A stretch of DNA of 19,686 bases, taken from positions 1-19,686 of the forward strand of contig CAJUMC010000061.1 of NCBI GenBank assembly GCA_910587085.1, in the 5' to 3' direction. This document shows, in pieces, positions 6,975 to 14,411 of the stretch. Both the position numbers and the translations under genes were made by a program. This stretch comes from an uncultured Lachnospiraceae bacterium (GTDB taxonomy: Bacteria; Bacillota; Clostridia; Lachnospirales; Lachnospiraceae). How positions within the stretch are numbered: position 1 is the stretch's first letter; every line of letters starts with the position of its first letter. The notes under the pieces were generated by a model. It searched no databases. It had not been told where the DNA came from and saw only the letters and a list, made by a program, of their open reading frames with translations.

Positions 6975-8045
6975 TCAACGGCTTCCGGCCTCCCTCCGAC
7001 TCTGCTTCGGAATCACAGCAAAAATCCGAAATCCGTTTTCCGCGCGGATGCTCAGCGTTCCGCCGAGGCTCTCCACGCGCTCCCGCATGCTTTCCAGCCC
7101 CATTCCGCGGCCGTCGGAGGCGGCGGACACCGTCCCGTTATCCTGGATCAGAAGCTGGTAGATTGCTGGGTGCTCGCGCAGAACAAGGTCGATTCTTGTC
7201 GCGTCGCTGTGCTTGGCCGTGTTGGTCACCGCTTCCCGAACGATCGCCGCAAAACAGTATTTCAGCGCGCGCGGCGCCCCCTCCGTCATATCGTAATCAA
7301 TATTCAGGGTGATTCCCGGATACTCCGGCGCCAGCGCGCGGAGCATGGCTTCCAGATCAAACGCTTCGTCCTTCAGATCGTGGACGCTCTGCCGGATGCT
7401 GTCCATCGCCGTATTGAGCGTCCCCTGCAGCGCCTCCAGCGGTTCCTTCAGATTTTCCTGCCGGTTGATTGCGCGCAGCGCTCCCGCCTGCAGAAGCGAC
7501 CGAGAGAGCAGGTGTCCCACATTATCATGGATCTCCCGCGCAATCCGGTTTCGCTCCGACAGCATAGCCACACGAATTTCCCCGTCCTGCCGCAATGCCG
7601 TTTCCCGCTGCCCGCGCTCGACCCGAAGCCTAAGCTCGGAATATTCATCCTCCAGCAGCCGGTATTTCCTCTGCGCCCCGTCCAGGCTCCGCGCTTCCCG
7701 CGCCAGCACAAGCATAAGAACAAAGGCCACTGCCTGGATGCCCAGCCGCTCCGGATGCAGAAGGGCCGGCAGAAGCGCAGCGGAAAGCCATCGCTCCTCC
7801 CGGCGGTACGCCAGCTCATAGCAGGCGAGCGGCGCCATCCAGATAAACCCGGGGAAGGCCGCGCACAAAAACAGATAAACGACAGCAAGAGCTGTATACA
7901 CAGCTCTCCTGTCAAAGCACATCGACACGCTGCTGACTGCTATCGCAGCCAGCATGCCGATTACGCATTCCGTATCAATTTTTCCGGTGCTCAGCGCCGC
8001 CAGGCAGCACAGCCAGAGCGCCAGCCGGTTCCATACCCCGTTCAT
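6975..8045 (-). CDS. Sensor histidine kinase, HisKA_3 family (LnrJ-like)
   Basis: 356-residue membrane kinase. The N-terminal ~115 residues hold four to five hydrophobic segments with little extracellular loop, the intramembrane-sensing layout. A coiled-coil linker (LLEDEYSELRLRVERGQRE) leads to the DHp helix with phospho-acceptor His in NRIAREIHDNVGHLL (about H173). The ATPase domain has N-box REAVTNTAKHSDA, the DNG motif and G-box GRGMGLESM. The chosen ATG 8043-8045 has GGAGG nine bases upstream; a longer frame from 8096 has no such site. It is positioned after the two permeases and before its regulator. By analogy with Lnr, Des and Yvf systems it may detect membrane-active compounds or lipid state; the ligand is unknown. 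Confidence 0.92.
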   Translation of the reverse strand: MNGVWNRLALWLCCLAALSTGKIDTECVIGMLAAIAVSSVSMCFDRRAVYTALAVVYLFLCAAFPGFIWMAPLACYELAYRREERWLSAALLPALLHPERLGIQAVAFVLMLVLAREARSLDGAQRKYRLLEDEYSELRLRVERGQRETALRQDGEIRVAMLSERNRIAREIHDNVGHLLSRSLLQAGALRAINRQENLKEPLEALQGTLNTAMDSIRQSVHDLKDEAFDLEAMLRALAPEYPGITLNIDYDMTEGAPRALKYCFAAIVREAVTNTAKHSDATRIDLVLREHPAIYQLLIQDNGTVSAASDGRGMGLESMRERVESLGGTLSIRAENGFRIFAVIPKQSRREAGSR

Positions 8046-8179
8046 ACCTCCCGCCCTCCGCTCTCTGTTCTCCGCCCTCTTTCCCGCGTCATACAACTGC
8101 AGGCCTGTTCATTCTGCAGTTCCGGGCGCAGCTTCGGCTCCACTGGCTGTTCCGCTGCGCAAAGCGCCTGTATCCGTCC

Positions 8180-8301
8180 CTGCTGCATTCCTCCGCCGGA
8201 AAACCAATTTCTGCTGCATTCCCGCCGAAAAACCAATTTCTGCTGCATTCCTCCGCCGAAAAACCCAATTTCTGCTGCATTCCCGCCGGAAAACCGGATT
8301 T
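8180..8301. repeat. Four tandem ~30-bp repeats between permease and kinase genes
   Basis: Copies at 8180-8210, 8211-8239, 8240-8271 and 8272-8301 share CTGCTGCATTC, CCGCCG and AACCAATTT blocks and differ by small insertions, with a decayed fifth start at about 8302. Unit lengths of 29-32 break any reading frame, and minus-strand frames through them resemble no protein. They occupy a 289-base gap inside an otherwise tightly packed operon. A role in transcript processing or in uncoupling kinase expression from the transporter is possible but unproven. Confidence 0.8.
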
Positions 8302-8334
8302 CGGCTGCCTTCGCTGCCGCAATGCCTCTGTTAT

Positions 8335-9483
8335 TTACTGAGTTCTCTGCCGTCTGGATGCCGCCATCGCAATGCAGAAAAACATCACCGCATAAAGCAG
8401 CTGCACACCGAGCCCGCCCCAGAATTCCGCTATTCCCTCCGACGTAAAATCCGACGCCTTTATCATAGCATTATTTGAAACAATATACCAGTAAGTCGGC
8501 ATAAATTTTGCAATTTTCAGGATCCCGCCTCCCATCACCTCCAAAGGCACAAACACTCCGCCGAGAAAGCACGGTCCCAGCGAGACGATGAGCGACAGCG
8601 CCGACAGCACCTCCGCTTTTTTTGCCAAGAACCCGAGCATTACGCTGAGAGAAACACTGAGGGTAACAAAGCACAGGGAATTCATTCCCGACACCAGGAA
8701 GGTAAACACCGTACTCTCCTCCCGGTAAAGAATCAGGGCAATCAGCTCAAACAGCAGCCAGACGCCTCCGCCGACGGTCACCGTTCCCAGCGCCAGCTGC
8801 ATATTTCTTGAAGTAAGACTGAGGGAGGAACACATTGTGCGCCGGCGCACCTTTTCACTGTTAAATGAAATCAATATATTACCGAGAGCTGAGGTAAGCA
8901 TTGCCAGAAAAATATAGGCAAGATTCTGATAAAAATAATAAATCTGCGGTTCCCGGTGCGACTCTTCTCCGCTGTACACCAGAACCTCTGCGGCCGCCGG
9001 GCTCTCTTTGGCAAGCGCCATCGCCTCCTCCGGTTCTGCACCGGCAGCCAAGTATGCACGCAGTGCAGACAGATAACCCTCTACCTGCATATCGAGGTAA
9101 TATCCCATCGCGCTGTCCTGCACCTTATAATTTTCAAGCGCAATGTCCTCACCTGCAAGCACTGCTGCCTCATAGCCTTCCGGAATAATAAGCACATAGT
9201 AGATTTCCCGGTAAAACATCTCATTCTGCAGCACGGTCAGATCGTCCGGCTCCTCCACATAGGTATTGCGGGCGGAAAGATACTCCCGGAGTGCCTCGCC
9301 CAGCCGGCTGTCGTCCCGGTTGAGAACGGTGAACGGAATATCGGAATCCTGGTAAAGCTGTTCCCCGCTTTCCTTCGCCGAGTTTGTTGTAATAACTGCG
9401 ATGAGTACAAATATCCATATATAGACGAGCATCGACGGCAGATTTCGCCGGAGCAGCAGCATAAACAATTTAAAGGTTTGCAT
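8335..9483 (-). CDS. ABC-2 permease, second membrane subunit (LnrM/LnrN-like)
   Basis: 382-residue membrane protein of the ABC-2/YhaP class. A first helix (MLVYIWIFVLIAVITT) is followed by a ~155-residue extracytoplasmic domain, then about five helices. The segment GGVFVPLEVMGGGILKIAKF, followed by PTYWY, is the conserved late motif of these permeases. The start ATG 9481-9483 is preceded by AAAGGAG six bases away, 16 bases after the first permease's stop. Two different permeases plus one ATPase suggest a heterodimeric exporter, as in the LnrLMN linearmycin exporter. The substrate here is unknown. Confidence 0.92.
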   Translation of the reverse strand: MQTFKLFMLLLRRNLPSMLVYIWIFVLIAVITTNSAKESGEQLYQDSDIPFTVLNRDDSRLGEALREYLSARNTYVEEPDDLTVLQNEMFYREIYYVLIIPEGYEAAVLAGEDIALENYKVQDSAMGYYLDMQVEGYLSALRAYLAAGAEPEEAMALAKESPAAAEVLVYSGEESHREPQIYYFYQNLAYIFLAMLTSALGNILISFNSEKVRRRTMCSSLSLTSRNMQLALGTVTVGGGVWLLFELIALILYREESTVFTFLVSGMNSLCFVTLSVSLSVMLGFLAKKAEVLSALSLIVSLGPCFLGGVFVPLEVMGGGILKIAKFMPTYWYIVSNNAMIKASDFTSEGIAEFWGGLGVQLLYAVMFFCIAMAASRRQRTQ

Positions 9484-9499
9484 TTTCTCTCCTTTCCGG

Positions 9500-10660
9500 T
9501 TACAGGCTCCGGTAACGCTGCTTTTTCAGCACTGCCGCAGAAATCAGCCCGAATACCGCCGCTTCTGCAAGCAGCGTTGCGATGCAGATTATGAACGCTG
9601 TATCATTGGATGTCACAGCCAGATGGTAGAAGCAATCCGAAATCAAAGCCGCCGGATTGATCTGGTTGACAAACGGTACCGATTTCTGAATCATATGCTT
9701 CATCCCCCCCACCATCAGCCCGCTCAGAAAGCTCATAGCGAGCACGGTTGAAGTCATTACAGCTGTCTTCACATTTTTTCCGCCCCGGATTATGATGCCG
9801 AGAAAATATCCAAAGGCGATCCCGGCAAGGCATGATACCGCCCCGGCAAGCAGAGTTTTTCCGTACTGCTGCCCCAGGTCAACATGCAGCACCAGCCGCA
9901 GCCAGACAAGCAGCAGGAGAAATGTCGCGTACTCAACCGTAAAGGCGGCCGCGAAATCCGTCAGCACCGCAGCTCCCTTCCGTGTCGGCGAAACAAGTCT
10001 GCGCACCGCCACACGCGTTTGATCCGCTTGGATCTCCGAGGTATTCATCAAGCCGAAGGTTGCCCCAAACAGGCAGGTCATCGCCATCAGAGCAAAATAA
10101 TACTGAGAAAACGGATCCATCACACCCTCACTGATGGATATTTCCTTATTGCTTTCGGAGTTTGAAAACAGACTTTCCGCCGCTTTTACCGCTGCTTCCG
10201 GACTTTTCTCCAGCGCCGCCTGTATCACCCGCTCGCCCTGCAAATATCTATCTACAAGATTTTTTAATATAGTCTGATTCATACCGTTTTCAGCAAATTC
10301 AAGACGTATATTATCAGACAGTACAAGAATTCCCGCAAGTTCGCCGTCCTTCAGCAACCGGACTGCCGCTTCGTAATCCTTTTCCGGTGACAGCTCCAGA
10401 ATGCCGTCCTTTCCGGAAACCGCCTCCAGAAAGCTTTTCAGGCCAAGTGCACCGCCCGAGGCTCCGGTATATTTCAGATTTTCTCCCTGCTCCACCACCG
10501 CCACGGGAATCCGTTCCAGATTTTCCGTGGAGCTGCTGATGCTGGAAAATGCCATGTGAAAAAACACTCCCAGAATCAGCGGGAATACACTTGCCCAGAA
10601 CAGTTCCGCGCGGTCGTTCAGCAGGCGCTTCAGCCGGTATTGATATAATTTCCAGAACAT
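9500..10660 (-). CDS. ABC-2 permease, first membrane subunit (LnrM/LnrN-like)
   Basis: 386-residue membrane protein with the same architecture as its downstream neighbour: an N-terminal helix (ELFWASVFPLILGVFFHMAF), a ~150-residue external domain (about 45-190), and a bundle of about five helices with MSFLSGLMVGGMKHM and the FVNQINPAALISDCFY motif near the end. It is a diverged paralogue of the 382-residue permease. The start ATG 10658-10660 has AGGAGGGGGAG directly upstream and lies 14 bases after the ATPase stop, so the three transporter genes are clearly cotranscribed. It likely pairs with the other permease to form the translocation path. Confidence 0.92.
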   Translation of the reverse strand: MFWKLYQYRLKRLLNDRAELFWASVFPLILGVFFHMAFSSISSSTENLERIPVAVVEQGENLKYTGASGGALGLKSFLEAVSGKDGILELSPEKDYEAAVRLLKDGELAGILVLSDNIRLEFAENGMNQTILKNLVDRYLQGERVIQAALEKSPEAAVKAAESLFSNSESNKEISISEGVMDPFSQYYFALMAMTCLFGATFGLMNTSEIQADQTRVAVRRLVSPTRKGAAVLTDFAAAFTVEYATFLLLLVWLRLVLHVDLGQQYGKTLLAGAVSCLAGIAFGYFLGIIIRGGKNVKTAVMTSTVLAMSFLSGLMVGGMKHMIQKSVPFVNQINPAALISDCFYHLAVTSNDTAFIICIATLLAEAAVFGLISAAVLKKQRYRSL

Positions 10661-10674
10661 ATATGCTCCCCCTC

Positions 10675-11619
10675 CTAATCCCTCAGCTGCTTTCCGGTAA
10701 TCTCCAGAAATACGTCATTGAGCGTCGGCAGCTCAGAATAGACCCTCCCGAAGCTGATGTTTTCCTGCTTCAGATAATCAATCAGCCTCACCAGATTTCG
10801 CTGCCCCTTTGTGTAATACACCTTGAGATGATTATCCTCATATTCCGTTTTATAGACATGGGGGAGACTGCGGAAGCTTTCTTTCTGCTGCTCCGTCAGC
10901 TCCAGAATCTCCACCTGGATGGTCTCCCCGGTCTTGATCATGTCCTTGAGCTCTTCCTTTGTGCCAATGGCAAGATTTTTTCCTCCATCCATAATGGCAA
11001 TGCGCGTGCAGATCTGCTCCACCTCCTCCATATAGTGCGAGGTGTAAACAATCGTTGCGCCCTGCTCATTCAGCTGCCGGATTCCCTCCAGTATTTTGTT
11101 CCGGCTCTGCGGATCCACCGCGACGGTTGGTTCATCCATAAATATCAGCTTCGGCCGGTGTGCGATGCCGCACGCGATATTCAGCCGCCGCAGCAGACCG
11201 CCGGACAGCTTTTTAGGATGGAATTTCCGGAATTCATTCAGCCCGGCAAACTCCATGGCCTCCTCGACATACTGTCTGCGTAGCGTCTTATCCTTCACAT
11301 ACAGGCCACAGAAATAATCAATATTTTCATACACGGTCAGCTCGTCGAACACAGCCACATCCTGCAGTACCACTCCTATCTGCCGCTTCAGCTCATAGCT
11401 GTCCGGCCGCATCGGCTGCCCGAACACCTCAATGGTTCCCTTGTCATATTGCAGAAGGGCGAGGATGCAGCTGATCGTCGTCGATTTTCCCGAACCGTTC
11501 GGTCCGAGCAAGCCGAAAATCTCTCCTTCCCGGATCTCCAGGCTGAAATGATCCAGCGCCATCAGCTCCTTGTAGCGTTTGACCAGATTCTCCACTTTGA
11601 TAACAACTTTTGCTTCCAT
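10675..11619 (-). CDS. ABC transporter ATP-binding protein of the two-permease exporter (LnrL-like)
   Basis: 314 residues from ATG 11617-11619, which has GAGGG about eight bases upstream. Walker A is GPNGSGKST at 39-47, the signature is LSGGLLRRL (Leu replacing Gln), Walker B is LIFMDEPTVAVDP, and the H-loop is YTSHYMEEVEQ. The C-terminal domain ends LPTLNDVFLEITGKQLRD, usual for DrrA/LnrL-type drug exporters. The frame stays open for a further 92 codons upstream, through three 18-residue repeats (MSEKRKGEAGS type) and a Lys/Asn-rich stretch. I regard that as leader, because homologous ATPases begin at MEAKVVIKVENL, but translation of a 406-residue form cannot be excluded. It is the first gene of the operon; promoter and operators lie at 11998-12085. 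Confidence 0.93.
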   Translation of the reverse strand: MEAKVVIKVENLVKRYKELMALDHFSLEIREGEIFGLLGPNGSGKSTTISCILALLQYDKGTIEVFGQPMRPDSYELKRQIGVVLQDVAVFDELTVYENIDYFCGLYVKDKTLRRQYVEEAMEFAGLNEFRKFHPKKLSGGLLRRLNIACGIAHRPKLIFMDEPTVAVDPQSRNKILEGIRQLNEQGATIVYTSHYMEEVEQICTRIAIMDGGKNLAIGTKEELKDMIKTGETIQVEILELTEQQKESFRSLPHVYKTEYEDNHLKVYYTKGQRNLVRLIDYLKQENISFGRVYSELPTLNDVFLEITGKQLRD

Positions 11620-11731
11620 AAAAATACCCTCATTTCTGATTTTAAATTTCTGATTTTGATTTTCCGGTTTGTTTTCCGGTTTTAATTTCCAGCTTTGATT
11701 TTTAACTTTAACTTTAGCTTTGACTTTTGGC

Positions 11732-11925
11732 ATCTGATCTTGACTTCCAGTTGGACTTCCGGCTTCACCTTTCCACCTTTCAGACATCTGATCTCGACTT
11801 CCAATTAGACTTCCAGCTTCACCTTTCCGCTTTTCAGACATCTGATCTTGACTTCCAGTTAGACTTCCAGCTTCACCTTTCCTCTTTTCAGACATCCGAT
11901 CTCAACTTCCAGTTAGACTTCCGGC
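11732..11925. repeat. 54-bp tandem repeats in the leader of the exporter operon
   Basis: Three full units start at 11732, 11786 and 11840, and a partial fourth starts at 11894. They are exactly 54 bases apart and differ at only a few positions. Each carries, on the minus strand, an ATGTCTGA(A/G)-type start and a GGAAAGGTGAAG block that resembles a ribosome site. Because 54 is a multiple of three, the units encode an in-frame 18-residue repeat continuous with the ATPase gene. Between them and the ATPase start is a further A/G-rich low-complexity stretch (about 11625-11725). Confidence 0.88.
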
Positions 11926-11997
11926 CTTATTTTCGGCTTCATTTCCAAGCTTTTTTGATCCCCGGTCGTAATGTCTTATTGCGCTGCTTCTGCTATA

Positions 11998-12003
11998 ATG
12001 ATA
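11998..12003 (-). promoter_or_regulatory. Probable -10 box of the exporter operon, no consensus -35
   Basis: On the minus strand the sequence GTGTTATCATTATAG offers TATCAT as a -10 element. No TTGACA-like hexamer lies 16-18 bases upstream, but an inverted repeat (12026-12041) sits where an activator would overlap the -35 position. The predicted start near 11991 leaves a ~370-base leader. Inferred, not shown. Confidence 0.4.
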
Positions 12004-12025
12004 ACACACCGATCCGATTTGCTGC

Positions 12026-12041
12026 AGTGACAGACGTCAGC
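12026..12041. promoter_or_regulatory. Proximal 7-2-7 inverted repeat, putative response-regulator site
   Basis: AGTGACAGACGTCAGC is an imperfect inverted repeat with the same TGACA/(T)GTCA half-sites and 2-base spacer as the perfect repeat at 12070-12085. Its centre lies about 42 bases before the inferred transcription start, the usual class II activator position. Confidence 0.45.
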
Positions 12042-12069
12042 AATCGAGGCATAAAATGCTAAAGAAAGG

Positions 12070-12085
12070 GATGACAAATGTCATC
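12070..12085. promoter_or_regulatory. Distal perfect 7-2-7 inverted repeat, putative response-regulator site
   Basis: GATGACAAATGTCATC has perfect 7-base arms around AA, the geometry used by NarL-family regulators. It is centred 44 bases, about four helical turns, upstream of the proximal site. The operon it precedes encodes just such a regulator. Confidence 0.5.
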
Positions 12086-12185
12086 GGCACAGCAACTGCG
12101 GCCTGCTTAAACCGGCCGCTCCCGCATCAGCAGATTTTAAATTAAAAGCTTCCCCGCAGCTAATTTACTTTAATGCACAGCAAAA

Positions 12186-12216
12186 GCCCGCAGATCCGAA
12201 TTCCTGATCTGCGGGC
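12186..12216 (-). terminator. Rho-independent terminator of the isomerase gene
   Basis: Arms GCCCGCAGATC (12186-12196) and GATCTGCGGGC (12206-12216) form a perfect 11-bp stem with a 9-base loop. On the minus strand it is followed by TTTTGCTG. It lies 54 bases after the isomerase stop and separates that gene from the exporter operon promoter region. Confidence 0.88.
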
Positions 12217-12269
12217 CCCTCGTCTTCCTGTATGCTGTTCCTGATCCAGTGGATCAAAATGCGCCGATC

Positions 12270-13754
12270 TTACGCGAACGGATTCTCCGTCGGGTACTTT
12301 GCGGATGCCGGCTGGTTGTAGCCGATCTCATCCACCTCAACGCCGATGTATTTGTAAATCTCATAGATCGCCTTGCCGAAATGTCCGAACGCAACCGCGC
12401 CGTGGTGCGGGTAGTTCTTCTCAATCAGCACATGACGGTAGAAGCGTCCCATCTCCGGAATCGCAAACACGCCGATTGAACCGAAGGACTTTGTCGCTAC
12501 CGGAAGAACCTCGCCCTGTGCGATATAGCCGCGCAGCTTGCAGTCCGCGGTGCTCTGCAGACGGTAGAACGTGATATCGCCAGGTGCGATGTCGCCCTCG
12601 AGCGTGCCGTTGGTAACCTCCACCGGAAGGCTTCTCGCCATGATCTTCTGGTACTTCATGCTGCAGGCAGCAAGCTTTCTGGAGCAGGTATTGCCGCAGT
12701 GGAAGCCCATGAACGTATCCTTGTGCGTGTACGGGAATTTGCCCTCGATGGCTTCCTTGTACATGTCAGCCGGAACGGAATTGTTGATGTCAAGCAGGGT
12801 AACGGCATCTTCGCTCACGCAGGTACCGATGTACTCGCTCAGGCAGCCGTAGATATCAACCTCGCAGGATACCGGAATACCCATGCCGGTCAGACGGCTG
12901 TTGACATAGCAAGGAACAAAGCCGAACTGCGTCTGGAATGCCGGCCAGCACTTTCCCGCGATCGCAACATACTTGCGGTAGCCGCGGTGCGCCTCGATCC
13001 AGTCAAGCAGCGTCAGCTCGTACTGTGCAAGCTTCGGGAGAACCTCCGGCTTCATGTTGCCCGCGCCGAGCTCCTCCTCCATCTCCTTCACCTTTGCCGG
13101 GATGCGCTCGTCATTCGCATGCTTGTTGAACGCCTCAAACAGGTCAAGCTCGGAATTCTCCTCGATCTCCACACCAAGGTTGTAAAGCTGCTTGATCGGT
13201 GCGTTGCAGGCAAGGAAATTGAGCGGTCTCGGACCGAAGCTGATGATCTTCAGATCGGACAGGCCGACGATGCCGCGCGCGATCGGGACGAACTCCCTGA
13301 TCATGTCTGCGCACTCCTCCGCCGTGCCGACCGGGTACTCCGGAATATAAGCCTTTACATTGCGAAGCTTTAAGTTGTAGCTTGCATTGAGCATGCCGCA
13401 GTAAGCATCGCCGCGCCCGTCGGAAAGATCGGCCTGGGACTCCTCCGCTGCCGCGATAAACATGGAAGGTCCGTCAAAATGCTTTGCAAGCAGGGTCTCG
13501 GAAATCTCCGGACCGAAATTGCCGAGGTATACGCAGAGGGCGTTGCAGCCTGCCTTCTTGATATCCTCAAGTGCCTGAACCATATGTATCTCGCTCTCCA
13601 CGATGCAGACCGGGCACTCATAGATATCGTCCGCGCCGTACTTGTCCGTGTACGCCTTTACAAGCGCCTTTCTCCGGTTTACAGAAAGCGATTCCGGGAA
13701 GCAGTCGCGGCTGACTGCAACAATACCGATTTTCACCTTTGGAATGTTATTCAT
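12270..13754 (-). CDS. L-fucose/L-arabinose isomerase family protein
   Basis: 494-residue aldose-ketose isomerase. Metal ligands of the fucose isomerase fold are recognisable: Glu in SCEVDIYG (E298), Asp in LLDINN (D322) and His in FGHFGKA (H458). The Glu-Asp spacing of 24 equals that of E. coli FucI (E337/D361). The protein is shorter than FucI (~590) and close to arabinose isomerases (~500), so the exact sugar is undecided. ATG 13752-13754 follows AGGTGA by five bases; an in-frame GTG at 13761-13763 is an alternative start adding three residues. It stands alone between its own strong promoter (13808-13836) and terminator (12186-12216), with no kinase or aldolase gene beside it. The cytoplasmic pathway role is inferred from family only. 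Confidence 0.85.
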   Translation of the reverse strand: MNNIPKVKIGIVAVSRDCFPESLSVNRRKALVKAYTDKYGADDIYECPVCIVESEIHMVQALEDIKKAGCNALCVYLGNFGPEISETLLAKHFDGPSMFIAAAEESQADLSDGRGDAYCGMLNASYNLKLRNVKAYIPEYPVGTAEECADMIREFVPIARGIVGLSDLKIISFGPRPLNFLACNAPIKQLYNLGVEIEENSELDLFEAFNKHANDERIPAKVKEMEEELGAGNMKPEVLPKLAQYELTLLDWIEAHRGYRKYVAIAGKCWPAFQTQFGFVPCYVNSRLTGMGIPVSCEVDIYGCLSEYIGTCVSEDAVTLLDINNSVPADMYKEAIEGKFPYTHKDTFMGFHCGNTCSRKLAACSMKYQKIMARSLPVEVTNGTLEGDIAPGDITFYRLQSTADCKLRGYIAQGEVLPVATKSFGSIGVFAIPEMGRFYRHVLIEKNYPHHGAVAFGHFGKAIYEIYKYIGVEVDEIGYNQPASAKYPTENPFA

Positions 13755-13807
13755 GTTTTTCACCTGAACCTTTCATTATAGTTTTTGCTGCATTGAAAGC
13801 TATTATA

Positions 13808-13836
13808 ATTATATTGCGGACAAACAGAAATGTCAA
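13808..13836 (-). promoter_or_regulatory. Perfect consensus housekeeping promoter of the isomerase gene
   Basis: On the minus strand TTGACA (13831-13836) and TATAAT (13808-13813) are both exact consensus hexamers separated by 17 bases, about 54 bases upstream of the ATG. Promoters this strong are rare for sugar-catabolic genes, which usually need repression. No catabolite-repression operator was recognised nearby. Confidence 0.88.
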
Positions 13837-13905
13837 TCCGGTGACCTGCTTACTTTATGCGATTTTTAAGTCAAAAAATGCGAAACCCCTTTTTTCCCTT
13901 CCGGC

Positions 13906-14394
13906 TCAGTACCCCTTTGCGCCTTCCAGCGATTCGTCATTTTCAATCCATTCCCGCACCTCGATCTCACGGTATTCATCAACGGTATCGCGGATGACAA
14001 CCCGTTCAATCCCCGCGTTGATCACCATCCTTTTGCACATAGCACAGCAGCTGCTGCGGACAATATACTCCATCGCCGGCATTTCAAAGCCGACCAGGTA
14101 GAGCGTGGAGCCAAGCATCTTTTCCCTGGATGCGCTGATGATAGCGTTCGCTTCCGCATGGACGCTGCGGCACAGCTCATAGCGCTCCCCGCGCGGTATG
14201 GCAAGTTTCTCACGCAGACAGTAATTCAGATCCGAACAGTTCTGCCTGCCGCGCGGCGCACCGACATAGCCGGTCGAAATAATCTCGTCGTTTTTCACGA
14301 TGACCGCCCCGTAAATCCGGCGCAGGCAGGTGCTGCGCTTTGATACCGCCTCCGCGATATCAAGATAGTAATTGGTTTTGTCCCTGCGCTCCAT
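13906..14394 (-). CDS. dCMP deaminase family protein (ComEB-like cytidine/deoxycytidylate deaminase)
   Basis: 162-residue zinc enzyme expected to convert dCMP to dUMP for thymidylate synthesis. Zinc-site motifs are HAEANAI (His79, catalytic Glu81) and CAMC (Cys117, Cys120); the residue before the first Cys is Cys instead of the usual Pro. The N-terminal DKTNYYLDIAEAVSKRSTC, then the TGYVGAPRG loop, fit the dCMP deaminase family well. The chosen ATG 14392-14394 is preceded by GGAGG with ten-base spacing. The open frame extends further upstream, into the peptidase gene, but there it is an antisense-free shadow of that gene's C-terminus. It lies 17 bases after the peptidase stop, so the two are probably cotranscribed, though no functional tie is evident. 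Confidence 0.9.
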   Translation of the reverse strand: MERRDKTNYYLDIAEAVSKRSTCLRRIYGAVIVKNDEIISTGYVGAPRGRQNCSDLNYCLREKLAIPRGERYELCRSVHAEANAIISASREKMLGSTLYLVGFEMPAMEYIVRSSCCAMCKRMVINAGIERVVIRDTVDEYREIEVREWIENDESLEGAKGY

Positions 14395-14411
14395 AACGTA
14401 TTTTCCTCCGG

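Noticed and set aside
8042..8322. Two overlapping minus-strand frames through the ~30-bp repeats
   Set aside because: Their residues come from the frame-breaking repeats, look like no protein, and have no conserved pattern.
12098..12119. GCGGCC/GGCCGC hairpin as a terminator
   Set aside because: The stem is only six pairs and no T run follows it on either strand.
12056..12145. Plus-strand 29-codon frame with GAGG upstream and a TATAAT at 11994-11999
   Set aside because: It lacks a -35 box, shows no recognisable peptide type, and overlaps the inverted repeats that better fit operator sites of the minus-strand operon.
13837..13905. AT-rich hairpin-like sequence after the deaminase gene
   Set aside because: The possible arms pair over only six A-T bases with mismatched GC ends, so it is not a credible terminator.
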